NCBI RefSeq assembly: GCF_028551275.1 | Contig: NZ_CP117026.1 | Coordinates: 119,880-183,879 of the forward strand | Direction: 5' to 3' | Length of the DNA: 64,000 nucleotides | Source of the DNA: Sphingomonas hankookensis | Lineage (GTDB): Bacteria > Pseudomonadota > Alphaproteobacteria > Sphingomonadales > Sphingomonadaceae | Shown: piece by piece, positions 45,476-53,830 of the stretch | Layout: each line of letters starts with the position of its first letter | Position numbering within the stretch: the stretch's first letter is position 1 | Made by a program: the position numbers and the translations under genes | Notes under the pieces: generated by a model | What the model saw: the letters and a program-made list of their open reading frames with translations, nothing else | Database searches by the model: none | Told to the model about the DNA's origin: nothing

Positions 45476-48400
45476 TCAGGCCATCAGCTTTGCGAGAACC
45501 GCATCGGCCGTCTCGACGGGGATGAAGACGCGCGTCTTGTAGGCGATGATCTCTGTGAAGCAGCCGATCGACTTGAGCCACGCGAGCTGGTCGGCCGGTG
45601 CGCCGCTGATCTCGATGCGCGGCTTGGCGTTGACGCGTACGCGCTTCACCTCGCACACGAACGGTCGCCGGATCGTGACCGTCCCGCCCTCCATCGCGGC
45701 GCGCGCGACCTCGGCCGGGCTGAGCACGTCGTTGCTGTCGAGGCCCATCTTCGAGAACAGCGCCGGCACGTCGCCCGGGAACACCATGCGCCCGAGCCAG
45801 GAGCGACCCTCGGCATCGACCACGCGGTTGACCACGAGATGGTCGCTCGGCAGCGCCGACCAGATCGGCAGCAGAAGGCCGGTCGCGAGCCGGATCGTCT
45901 CGACGTCGAGCTTGCCGCGGATCTCGTCGACCTCGGCCGACCATTCCGCCTCGAACCGTGCGCGGCTGCATTCCTCCCAGGCCGTCTCGTAGAGATCGTC
46001 GAGTGCGAGATATTCGTGCCGGGTCGGACGCATCAGTTCGATGCGCGACACCGCCACCCCGTCCTCGGTCAGCCAGGAGCGCGCGTTGGTGCGCAGCGCG
46101 ACCTTGCCCGACTTGCCGTTGCGCACGAACACGGCGGTCTGGTCGGTATCGGCGATGCGCAGCACGCGCTCGAGCGACATGGGGTTGCGGCGCCGGGTCA
46201 CCTCGATCGTCAGCAGGTGCGAGGTCGCCTTGCTGACCGGGTCGGTGCGCAGGATCGTATCGTCGAGCACGGTCGCGGTCTCGACCGTCATCGTCTCGAC
46301 GCCGACATCGAGTGTCCCCGCCTCGCGCGCGGCCGCGACCCGTGCCTCGACCAGCGCCAGGAATTCGTCAAAGATGCAGTTCTGGAGCCCGATCGGCAGC
46401 GCCAGCAACCGGTTGAGCCAGCGCTGGATGGGCGGGAGATCCTCCTTCAACACGCCGTCGGTATCGAGCAGTTCCAGGCCGGTGCGATGCTGGAAATCGG
46501 TGAGGTTGGTGCTGGTCAGCTTCCCCGCGACGAGCAGGTGATACCAGCTGATGAGCGCCGCCTTGGCGTAGTCGCTTTCGAGATTATCGGCCGGGTCGAA
46601 CAGATTCTGCCCCCCGGTCTGGCGCTGGCCGCGCGTCAGAGCGCCGAGGCTGTCTAGACGCCGCGCGATGGTCGAGGTGAACCTGAGTTCGCCCTTGCAG
46701 TCGGTCGTGACGGGCCGGAACAGGGGCGAGCAGGCCTGATGCGTGCGGTGGGTACGTCCCAGGCCCTGGATCGCGCGATCGGCCCTCCAGCCCGGCTCCA
46801 GGAGCAGATGCGCGCGTTGCTGCTGGTTCTTCGCATCGAGGCTGGCATGATAAGACCGCCCGGTCCCGCCGGCGTCGGAGAAGACCAGGATGCGCTTGGT
46901 GCCTTCCATGAAGGCGGCGGAATCGGCCTGCGTGGCGCGGGCCGAGCGCGATTCGAGCTTCTGCCCTCCCCCGCTCACCGTGATGAGGCGCTTGGTGCGC
47001 CCCGTCACCTCGGCGACCATCTCGGTGCCGAACCGGGTGATGATGGCATCGAGCACGGCCGCGATCGGCGGCAGCGCGCAAAGCTGCTCGACCAGATTGT
47101 CGCGCTCGGCTTCGGCTTCGGGGTTGGTGACCGGGTGGCCGCTCTCGTCGAACAGCGGTCGCGAGCGCACCTCGCCGGTGTCATCGCGGAAGAAGGTCAT
47201 CTGCTGGACCGGGAATGCCCGCGTCAGATAGTCGATCACGGCCTCGCGCGGGGAGAGATCGATGTCGAGGTCGGCGCGCTCGTCGGGCGACAGTTCGCCC
47301 AGGCGGCGGTCGAGGATCGCCTCGGCGGTGCTGACCAGCTGCAGCACGACCGACTGATCGGCCGCCAGATGCTGTTCGATCGCCGCGATGACGGTCGGGA
47401 GCTTCGCTGACAGGAGGAGCGCCCCGAAGAACCGCTGCTTGCAGCTTTCGAACCGCGAGCGCGCCGCGGCCTTCGCGCCCGAGTTGAGCGTCTTGCCCTC
47501 GTTGCCGTCGACGACGCCGGTGAGTTCGAGCGCCTTTTCAAGGCCGCGATGGATGATCGCCCAGGCATCGGCATAGGTGTCGTACACCGCGATCTGTTCA
47601 GGCGTCAGCTCGTGGCGGAGGATGTCATATTCGACCCCGGCGAAGCTCAGCGCGCGCGCGGTGTAGAGGCCGGTCGCCTTGAGATCGCGCGCGACCAGTT
47701 CCATCGCCGCGATCCCGCCCTGCCGGATCTGGGTGATGAACGCCTCGCGGTTGGCGAAGGCGGTCTCCGGCCCCCACAGGCCGAGCCGCACGGCATAGGC
47801 GAGGTTGTTCACCTCCGACGCGCCGGTCGCCGAGGCGTAGAGCACGCGGGCGTCGGGCAGGTGGTTCTGCAGGAGAACGCCGGCGATGCCCTGCTGCGAG
47901 CCCTTCTTGGTGCCCATCGACCCTTCGCCACCCGCGACGCCGCCCATCTCATGCGCCTCGTCGAACGCGATGACGCCGTCGAAGTCGGCACCGGCCCAGG
48001 CGATGATTTGATCGAGCCGGGTGGCGTCGCCGCGGTTGGAGCGCAGCGTCGGATAGGTCACGAACAGGACGCCCTCGTCCATCGTGACGGGCTCGTCGAT
48101 CTTCCAGCGCGAGAGCGGCTGCACATCGGCCGCGAGACCGCCGAGCGCGGTCCAGTCGCGGATCGCGTCGGCATGGAGCGCCTCGTTCTTGCTGATCCAG
48201 ATGTTCTTGCGACGACCCGCCAGCCAGTTGTCGAGGATGACGGCCGCGACCTGCCGCCCCTTCCCTGCCCCGGTGCCGTCGCCCAGGAAATAGCCCTTGC
48301 GGTACGCGCGTCCGTCGTCGGAGAGCACCAGCCCCACGCCCTCCTTGTCTGGCTTGCTCAGGCCCGGGATATACTGGGTCCAGGCATGGCCGGCGTAAAC

Positions 48401-49690
48401 GACGGTCTCGAGCTGCGAGGAGGACAGGAGGCGTTCGGTGACGGTGCGTTCGGGCAGCGACGGAACATGGACGGGGATCGGCGCGGGGATCGAGCCCATC
48501 GCGATCGATTCCACCAGCGCGGTCGGATGCTCGCCGGCAGCGTCGAACACGATACGGCTCGGCCGATAGGGCAGATAGACGCCGGACTGCTCGGCGAGTG
48601 GCGCCGGCGTCTCGAGTACCTGGTAGCCGACCGGGAGAACCTCGTTCCTGGCGAGAGCGCGGAAGATGCGCGGGGTGGCAGCGGGCTTCGATCTCACGCT
48701 GCGCAGGAGGGACAGCCCCCCGCCCCGCTTGACCGGCGCCGGAGTGGCGGCCTCCGGGATCAGATCCTGCCGGGGCGGGATGACCAGCGCCTCGACCAGG
48801 TCGCTTACGGCGCCGCGCTGGAGCGTGACCGTCGTGGTATCACCCACCGTCTTGTCGATGACATAGAGTCGCACCGCGACTCCGGTGCCGTGCTTGCCAT
48901 AGGCATGGGTCAGCCGGATCGAGGTGCGCAGCGCGACGCTCGCCAGCGTCGTCGACCAGATCGTGCCCATGCGCGCGGAGTTGAAGAACCAGTCGGGCAT
49001 GATCGCGACGACGCGCCCGCCAGGCCGCACACGCTTGATCGCCGCCTGCAGGTGGCGGACCGCAGCGAGCGCGTCGGCACCGCGGCCGAGCGAGCGCGAG
49101 AAGGGCGGGTTCATCAGGATGAGGCTGGGGCGCTCCGCGGATGCCATGACGCTGGCGATCTGCGCGCCGTCGTGGCCGGTAACGCTGGCTTTCGGGAAGG
49201 TGGCCGACAGCCGCTCGCGGCGCGCGGGATCGATCTCGTTGAGCTGGAGCGCCGCGATCGGCGGGAGGCCCGCTACCAGGAGACCGTTGCCGGCGCTCGG
49301 TTCGAGTACGATGTCATCCGCGCGTGCGTTCGCGAGCATGACCGTGATCGTGGCGAGATCGAGCGGGGTCGAGAATTGCTGCCAGTCGATCTGCTCCTCG
49401 CTGCGCACGGTCTGGGTAGGAAGGCGCGCCATAAGCCCGATCGCGGCGTCGACCGCCGGCGTGGTGCCTGCTGCGCATACCGCCAGCGCGGTCGCATGCT
49501 CCAGCACCTCGAAGCTCTCGCGCTGGGTCCAGTGACCATCGGCGTCGGTGCCGCCATAGGCGCGGATCATCGCGTCGTTGAGCATCGCTCGGGTGATCTT
49601 CGCGTCGCCGGCGATCGCGGGGAGCAGCAGGCGGGCGGCAGCGGTGGCATGGTCGGCGCGCGCGGGCGCAGGGTCGAACAGGTCGGTCAT
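45476..49690 (-). CDS. DNA methyltransferase fused to strawberry-notch-type helicase
   Basis: The product is 1404 aa. Residues 1-320 hold an adenine-type methyltransferase: DIVLEPSAGNGLLVAGLPPI (motif I at about 131-150) and SLILMNPPFSRSLG (motif IV, N-P-P-F). Residues 440-1000 form the Sno helicase: GYFLGDGTGAGKGRQVAAVI (Walker A), GVIAFDEAHEMGGVAGGEGS (DEAH) and RVLYASATGASEVNNLAYAV, then the C-terminal helicase with VFSDAGGTGRSYHASLDAKN and AIQGLGRTHRTHQ. The end has a beta domain. The layout matches polyvalent antirestriction proteins such as DarB of phage P1. The inferred role is to protect plasmid DNA as it enters a new host. A truncated paralogue is at 58738-59520. Confidence 0.9.
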   Translation of the reverse strand: MTDLFDPAPARADHATAAARLLLPAIAGDAKITRAMLNDAMIRAYGGTDADGHWTQRESFEVLEHATALAVCAAGTTPAVDAAIGLMARLPTQTVRSEEQIDWQQFSTPLDLATITVMLANARADDIVLEPSAGNGLLVAGLPPIAALQLNEIDPARRERLSATFPKASVTGHDGAQIASVMASAERPSLILMNPPFSRSLGRGADALAAVRHLQAAIKRVRPGGRVVAIMPDWFFNSARMGTIWSTTLASVALRTSIRLTHAYGKHGTGVAVRLYVIDKTVGDTTTVTLQRGAVSDLVEALVIPPRQDLIPEAATPAPVKRGGGLSLLRSVRSKPAATPRIFRALARNEVLPVGYQVLETPAPLAEQSGVYLPYRPSRIVFDAAGEHPTALVESIAMGSIPAPIPVHVPSLPERTVTERLLSSSQLETVVYAGHAWTQYIPGLSKPDKEGVGLVLSDDGRAYRKGYFLGDGTGAGKGRQVAAVILDNWLAGRRKNIWISKNEALHADAIRDWTALGGLAADVQPLSRWKIDEPVTMDEGVLFVTYPTLRSNRGDATRLDQIIAWAGADFDGVIAFDEAHEMGGVAGGEGSMGTKKGSQQGIAGVLLQNHLPDARVLYASATGASEVNNLAYAVRLGLWGPETAFANREAFITQIRQGGIAAMELVARDLKATGLYTARALSFAGVEYDILRHELTPEQIAVYDTYADAWAIIHRGLEKALELTGVVDGNEGKTLNSGAKAAARSRFESCKQRFFGALLLSAKLPTVIAAIEQHLAADQSVVLQLVSTAEAILDRRLGELSPDERADLDIDLSPREAVIDYLTRAFPVQQMTFFRDDTGEVRSRPLFDESGHPVTNPEAEAERDNLVEQLCALPPIAAVLDAIITRFGTEMVAEVTGRTKRLITVSGGGQKLESRSARATQADSAAFMEGTKRILVFSDAGGTGRSYHASLDAKNQQQRAHLLLEPGWRADRAIQGLGRTHRTHQACSPLFRPVTTDCKGELRFTSTIARRLDSLGALTRGQRQTGGQNLFDPADNLESDYAKAALISWYHLLVAGKLTSTNLTDFQHRTGLELLDTDGVLKEDLPPIQRWLNRLLALPIGLQNCIFDEFLALVEARVAAAREAGTLDVGVETMTVETATVLDDTILRTDPVSKATSHLLTIEVTRRRNPMSLERVLRIADTDQTAVFVRNGKSGKVALRTNARSWLTEDGVAVSRIELMRPTRHEYLALDDLYETAWEECSRARFEAEWSAEVDEIRGKLDVETIRLATGLLLPIWSALPSDHLVVNRVVDAEGRSWLGRMVFPGDVPALFSKMGLDSNDVLSPAEVARAAMEGGTVTIRRPFVCEVKRVRVNAKPRIEISGAPADQLAWLKSIGCFTEIIAYKTRVFIPVETADAVLAKLMA

Positions 49691-49748
49691 GGGGGTCTCC
49701 GGGTCTGTGGCTGCTCGTGCAGCTCACGACCCCGACCCCCCTTCCCTC

Positions 49749-50588
49749 TCAGGCTCCGGGTTTCACGACGTCGGCCCAGTCGCCATAACGTGAGGGTGGC
49801 GGCATCCGCTTCAGCGTCAGCCCGCGCGGCCGATAGGCGGCCCACGCCTTGCGTCGTGCGCGTCGGCCCTCGAAGTCATTGTCCTCGGCGAAGATCAGCG
49901 TGGTGACGCTATCGGGGATGTGGACACGGTCGAGCCGCGCCGCGCCGAGCGTCGCCCAGCACGGGATGCCGTGGATCTGGGTGAAGGCGGCCGAGGTCTC
50001 GAACCCCTCACCAAGCGCCAATGTGTCGGTGACGCGCATGCCCTGCCAGGTCGCACCTCCCGGCGTGCCGAGCGTCGCCTTGTCGAGATAGCCGCCATGC
50101 GCGAGGTCGAGGAAGATGCGCTGAATCGAGCGCAGCGTGCGCCCCTCCCGCGCCGCGATCAGCAGCGCCGGGAGGAACCGGGTATGCGGTTTCGGTCCCC
50201 ACGGACAGCGCGGGTGGTAGCTCAGGTCGTCGAAGGCGCCGGTGATGCCGCGAAAGCGGAGATAGGCTTCCGCGGGCGTTCCGGCGATCGGCAACCCCTC
50301 GTTCCACAGCCGTTCGATGTTGGCGGGTCTGCCGGTGCGCTGTTCAGCGGGTGGGTCGTAGGTGCGTCCGGGTCTGATGCGCGCGATCTCGCGGAGCACG
50401 TCCTCGGCGGTGCAGCCGGCGAAGCAGTGAACGAGGATGCCGTCATGGCCCTGCCGGATCGAGAGGCTGGGATCGCTGTCGGCGTGGGCCGGGCAACGGC
50501 ACATGGCGTTGTAGCCGTGCCAGGTGCCGCCGAGGGCGCCGACGATGTCCACGATGGTCTGGGTGGGTTTCAGCGCAACGAGGGGCAT
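49749..50588 (-). CDS. Toprim-domain primase-like protein, copy 1
   Basis: The product is 279 aa. The zinc-finger start is IVDIVGALGGTWHGYNAMCR then CPAHADSDPSLSIRQ and VHCFAGCTAEDVL (Cys, Cys-x-x-His, Cys), as in DnaG-type primases. The Toprim half has TDTLALGEGFETSAAFTQIH (Glu) and VTTLIFAEDNDFEGRRARRK (D-x-D). It is shorter than a full primase. Such proteins may act as plasmid primases or with the helicase, which it precedes by 58 bp. TAGC repeats lie about 50-170 bp upstream. A paralogue is at 59644-60456. Confidence 0.88.
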   Translation of the reverse strand: MPLVALKPTQTIVDIVGALGGTWHGYNAMCRCPAHADSDPSLSIRQGHDGILVHCFAGCTAEDVLREIARIRPGRTYDPPAEQRTGRPANIERLWNEGLPIAGTPAEAYLRFRGITGAFDDLSYHPRCPWGPKPHTRFLPALLIAAREGRTLRSIQRIFLDLAHGGYLDKATLGTPGGATWQGMRVTDTLALGEGFETSAAFTQIHGIPCWATLGAARLDRVHIPDSVTTLIFAEDNDFEGRRARRKAWAAYRPRGLTLKRMPPPSRYGDWADVVKPGA

Positions 50589-50640
50589 GACCGATCCTTT
50601 CTCGCTGCCTCTGACCCCCTTCTCTCCCTTCCTAGGTGAC

Positions 50641-50756
50641 TCAGTAGCTGCTGGCTAGCAGCTAGCGGAAGATCCCCGTGTTAGCAGTTAGACCTCCGCT
50701 ATCTAGCGTTGAGATGGCTGGTATCTAGCGGCTAGCTACCTTTGAGCTAGCAGTTT
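50641..50756. repeat. TAGC-rich repeat cluster (candidate partition site or operators)
   Basis: Successive units are GTAGCTGCTGGCTAGCAGCT then AGCGG (50644-50668), TTAGCAGTTAG (50681-50691), GCTATCTAGCG (50698-50708), TATCTAGCGGCTAGCTACC (50722-50740) and GAGCTAGCAG (50744-50753). The cluster runs into the end of the ribbon-helix-helix gene and precedes the Toprim gene. With the cluster at 51700-51790 it brackets a ParA/RHH pair, as do centromeres of type Ib partition systems. Confidence 0.6.
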
Positions 50757-51044
50757 CTCATAAGCGTCGAGTGCCTTCTCGAGCACTTCTGTAAGAAGCA
50801 GACCCTCACGTTGAGCTATTTCGCGGATTCGATTGTCCCATTCGGGTGTGACCCTAGTCGCAAATTGTTGAGTGCGGTTAGTCTTGCGCGAACTGCGGGC
50901 ATCAATGCGGGTTGCGGTTATCAGCGGTGCAGCCGGAGGGGCGGGGGCTACTTCGGGTGCATCCAAATTCTGGCTCGCCTCACTGATTGGTGGGGGTGAA
51001 CCCAAACGAGTAGCCTTCTTTAGCTTCGAGATATCGGCCATCAT
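50736..51044 (-). CDS. ribbon-helix-helix partition/regulator protein
   Basis: The product is 102 aa. The first 55 residues are Pro/Ala-rich and disordered. The C-terminal part is TNRTQQFATRVTPEWDNRIR then EIAQREGLLLTEVLEKALDA, an RHH/CopG pattern (strand Q-F-A-T-R-V, two helices). It is one base from the ParA gene (stop at 51045). In type Ib partition systems such a small RHH protein (ParG or ParR-like) binds the centromere and represses the operon. Repeats of TAGC type flank the pair. Confidence 0.75.
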   Translation of the reverse strand: MMADISKLKKATRLGSPPPISEASQNLDAPEVAPAPPAAPLITATRIDARSSRKTNRTQQFATRVTPEWDNRIREIAQREGLLLTEVLEKALDAYEKLLAQR

Positions 51045-51674
51045 TCACCCCGCTACTTTGTCGATTAGGGATTGGATCAGAGTATCAGCACGCTGGTTAA
51101 GGCCGGAGAATTTGGTTTCGGTAATTGACAGGCCTTGGTTCTGCGCTTGCCGGTATGCTGGTCGTTCCACGATCGAACCGTCGAGGACATTATACCCCGC
51201 TTCGGTCAAATACGCCCGCGCGTCATTTTCTTCAGCCGAAGTTCCAATGCGGTTGAGCGCAAAAACGAGCCGTCCAGTCGGGATACCCTCCTTAACAAGG
51301 GCATGGTATTCGCGGACGGCAGGCCTGAGATCGTCCAAGGATGCGCCGGTGGGTTGAACCACGAGTGACGATGACCGTGCAATTTCAAGTGTAGCTTTGC
51401 TGGTCCGAGCGGGGCCGTCGATGATAAGCAGATCGAAGCCGTCTGCAGCGGCCAGGGCCTGAGACGCGGTTTTGAATGCCTCAACCGACACAATCGGCTC
51501 GATGGAGATGCCAAGGCGTGCTCGGTGCCAATCGACCGAAGTGCCCTGTTGAGTATCGAGATCGGCGATTTTAACCCGCAGTTCGCCTGCCGCCGCCTCG
51601 CGAGCAAGGGCTCTTGCCAAGGTGCTTTTTCCTACACCGCCTTTTTGTGAGACGAATGCTACGACAGCAGCCAT
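51045..51674 (-). CDS. parA: small ParA-type partition ATPase
   Basis: The product is 209 aa. Deviant Walker A is VAFVSQKGGVGKSTLARALA (about residues 5-24), followed by VKIADLDTQQGTSVDWHRA, the Walker A' Asp, and DLLIIDGPARTSKATLEIAR (Walker B). The short length without N-terminal helix-turn-helix is type Ib, like ParF or VirC1. It drives plasmid segregation with the adjacent RHH protein. GC and codon use are a little lower than in neighbouring genes. It is distinct from the type Ia ParA at 62426. Confidence 0.9.
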   Translation of the reverse strand: MAAVVAFVSQKGGVGKSTLARALAREAAAGELRVKIADLDTQQGTSVDWHRARLGISIEPIVSVEAFKTASQALAAADGFDLLIIDGPARTSKATLEIARSSSLVVQPTGASLDDLRPAVREYHALVKEGIPTGRLVFALNRIGTSAEENDARAYLTEAGYNVLDGSIVERPAYRQAQNQGLSITETKFSGLNQRADTLIQSLIDKVAG

Positions 51675-51699
51675 GACCGATCCTGTGATAGTTCGAACG

Positions 51700-51790
51700 A
51701 CTGGATAGCTAGCCGCTCCCTAGCAGTTTGGCAACCGCTACCTATGTGATAGCTAGCTGATACCCAACCAGCAGATATCTGTGAGCTAGC
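51700..51790. repeat. TAGC-rich repeat cluster upstream of parA
   Basis: Units GGATAGCTAGCCGCT (51703-51717), CCTAGCAG (51719-51726), GTGATAGCTAGCTGATACC (51746-51764) and GTGAGCTAGCTGCTACC (51781-51797 approx.) stand before the small parA. AGCTAGCTGATA here (51751-51762) is identical to 12971-12982 before the DpdA-like gene. It is likely an operator and/or a partition site. Confidence 0.6.
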
Positions 51791-51896
51791 TGCTACCCAC
51801 GGGGGTTTGCCTGACCTAGTCCGGATCAAGCACTGGGAGATAGTGGAATTTTTTTCCACGTTGTGCGGTTGATCGAAACATGATGTTCAATGATCG

Positions 51897-52814
51897 ATGA
51901 ACACGCGATCGAACTCGAGCTTATGCGTAGTGGGTAGTGTTATGGCACTGCTATGGGCGCAAACATCGGCAGCTAAGCAGGCCGAGGTAATGACATTTGA
52001 TGGGCAGGCAGTTGAAGCCGTCATCGATGTGGGCCCGAGAATGCGGGGTATGCCAACAGACGGAACGCCGCCAGTACCAAGCATGGAAGCCGTTTTAGGC
52101 AATGACTTCAGATCATTCGGCAGCCCCGTAATGGAACCCCAAGAGGAGGCAATAAGCACGTCGCATATATCGGTGCCCCTTTGGATGCAGACTGGCCAGG
52201 TTTCGGGGGGAGCTGGCCGGGCAGCGATGTCCGATATGGCAAGTTATCTCTACACCCCACAGGCTTGCTCAATCACACCCTACCGTCCACGCGGCGATTT
52301 TCCAGGCTGGCTCGAAGCTCGGCGGGCTCAATATTACCCCTTGATCCAGGCCGTGGCGTGCGAAGCTGGTGTGCCAGTCGGGCTTTTCGATGCACTGGTG
52401 GCCCAGGAAAGCCGCTATGACCCATTGATCGTATCACCGAAGGGCGCCGTTGGCCTTACCCAATTGATGCCCGGTACAGCGCGTGGACTTGGGGTTTTCA
52501 ATTCGAGAGATCCGTTGTCGAACCTGAGGGGAGGGGCCAGATACCTCCGCGCGCATCTGGATGAGTTCAAGCGGGTCGATCTAGCCTTGGCCGCGTACAA
52601 TGCAGGTCCAGGACGCGTTCGATCGATGCGCCGTATTCCGCCGTTTCGCGAGACGATGGACTATGTCGCAGCGATCACTCGAGGGTGGAGCACCGGATCG
52701 TTCAGGACAGCATCGATTCAGACCGCCGGTTTGGCAGTGGGTCGACAGGAATTCCGGGGCAGGGGGGTCCAGTTACTCGCTTACACATCTACAAGAGTAT
52801 CGAACCCGAGGTAG
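51897..52814 (+). CDS. lytic transglycosylase (VirB1-like)
   Basis: The product is 305 aa. A short hydrophobic start (SSLCVVGSVMALLWAQTSAA) is a likely signal peptide. The SLT domain occupies about residues 130-250: GLFDALVAQESRYDPLIVSP (catalytic Glu in Q-E-S), GAVGLTQLMPGTARGLGVFN, NLRGGARYLRAHLDEFKRVD and LALAAYNAGPGRVRSMRRIP. It cuts peptidoglycan in the periplasm. On plasmids such enzymes open the wall for conjugative transfer. No other type IV secretion genes are in the window. Confidence 0.88.
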   Translation: MNTRSNSSLCVVGSVMALLWAQTSAAKQAEVMTFDGQAVEAVIDVGPRMRGMPTDGTPPVPSMEAVLGNDFRSFGSPVMEPQEEAISTSHISVPLWMQTGQVSGGAGRAAMSDMASYLYTPQACSITPYRPRGDFPGWLEARRAQYYPLIQAVACEAGVPVGLFDALVAQESRYDPLIVSPKGAVGLTQLMPGTARGLGVFNSRDPLSNLRGGARYLRAHLDEFKRVDLALAAYNAGPGRVRSMRRIPPFRETMDYVAAITRGWSTGSFRTASIQTAGLAVGRQEFRGRGVQLLAYTSTRVSNPR

Positions 52815-53056
52815 TGCGCGTAATAGATCGCAATTCCGAGGATCGCCGGCGCGCCGAGCAGATAGTTGATCTGCCAACGTATCCACAACCGGGGTGCAAC
52901 GAGTACCTTATCGAGGACGGTCGCAGTTGGGAGTTTCCTAGTTCCCAGACGATAATCGTAGGCGGTCTTTATCATCGCGAGGAAAGCGCACAGCGCCACC
53001 ATGACGCCGACCGCGGCATAGAGTGAAAGCCAGGCCTGAAGTGTCGCTTGGGGCAT
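52781..53056 (-). CDS. small inner-membrane protein
   Basis: The product is 91 aa starting MPQATLQAWLSLYAAVGVMV. There are two hydrophobic helices (WLSLYAAVGVMVALCAFLAM and YLLGAPAILGIAIYYAHYLG) separated by a basic stretch. ATG 53056 has AGGTGG before it; a GTG three codons earlier is possible. The 3' end overlaps the transglycosylase 3' end by 34 bp on the other strand. The function is unknown. Confidence 0.6.
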   Translation of the reverse strand: MPQATLQAWLSLYAAVGVMVALCAFLAMIKTAYDYRLGTRKLPTATVLDKVLVAPRLWIRWQINYLLGAPAILGIAIYYAHYLGFDTLVDV

Positions 53057-53230
53057 GCCGACCACCTAGCAGCAAGATGCTGACGGTCCATTAACCGCTG
53101 AATCGCGCATTAGTTACCAGGTGGGCTGCGTTTTCAATCGCAAGTTGGTGCTCAGCATGGCGCTACGGTCGCGATGACGCACCAAAAACGGCTGCACCGG
53201 GGTAAGCGTGGCCGGTAGACCGCCTTGCTA

Positions 53231-53830
53231 TTAGGCGCGGCTTTTTTGGTAGGCGAGTTTGCCGGCGTGACGGCGGATAGCGATGGCGGCGATGGCGCGG
53301 CGGGTGAAACGTTCGTCGATGTCGTCGGCGTTGTAGGGGCCATCGTACCATTCGCGCAGGTGGTCGTGTTCTTCGTGTGCCGGGTCGGCCATGGCATCGA
53401 GGAACATCTCGAACCCAGGCAAGCCGCCGACGTCCTCGGGCGGACAGCGCCGTTCCCCGTCGATGAAGCGCGGATATTTGACGTCGGGTTCGCCGTGGCC
53501 GACGGTCTCGACGGTGATGGTGTGCCGCCAATCGTCGCCCATGTCATAGGTGTAGACGAGTTCCGCCACGCCCCGGTCGATGAGCGTCGCGAGCTTCACG
53601 TTCTTGGCCGCGGTCATGCCGCTCTCCGGCCACATCGGGTCGGGGATACCGTAGCGCCGGTCGCCGGCTTCGAAATGCCACAGGTGACAATTTTCCCAGC
53701 CCATCGCGGCCTGGACGATATCGTGGAGCATCTTGAGGCTGGCAGTGACCGGTACGTCGACCCGGCGCCAGATGGCGGGTTCGATGTCGTTCAGGACGAT
53801 ATGCAGGCGGGCGATGGTCTCGACGCTCAT
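53231..53830 (-). CDS. pRiA4b ORF-3 family protein, IS66 passenger
   Basis: The product is 199 aa starting MSVETIARLHIVLNDIEPAI. The family pattern is clear: L-x-D-(I/V)-x-P-x-I-W-R-R, LHDIVQAAMGWENCHLWHFE, LVYTYDMGDDWRHTITVE and CPPEDVGGLPGFEMFLDAMA. The start overlaps the tnpC stop (ATGA at 53827-53830), so it is translationally coupled and lies inside the IS ends. The function of the family is unknown. Its position makes it cargo rather than a core transposition gene. Confidence 0.9.
   Translation of the reverse strand: MSVETIARLHIVLNDIEPAIWRRVDVPVTASLKMLHDIVQAAMGWENCHLWHFEAGDRRYGIPDPMWPESGMTAAKNVKLATLIDRGVAELVYTYDMGDDWRHTITVETVGHGEPDVKYPRFIDGERRCPPEDVGGLPGFEMFLDAMADPAHEEHDHLREWYDGPYNADDIDERFTRRAIAAIAIRRHAGKLAYQKSRA

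Noticed and set aside
47549..49906. 785-codon plus-strand open frame
   Set aside because: It is antisense to the methyltransferase-helicase gene, whose motifs I, IV, Walker A and DEAH establish the coding strand.
51897..53056. Start of a type IV secretion operon after the lytic transglycosylase
   Set aside because: Only the transglycosylase and one small membrane protein on the opposite strand are present. No VirB2-VirB11 or relaxase motifs occur in the window.
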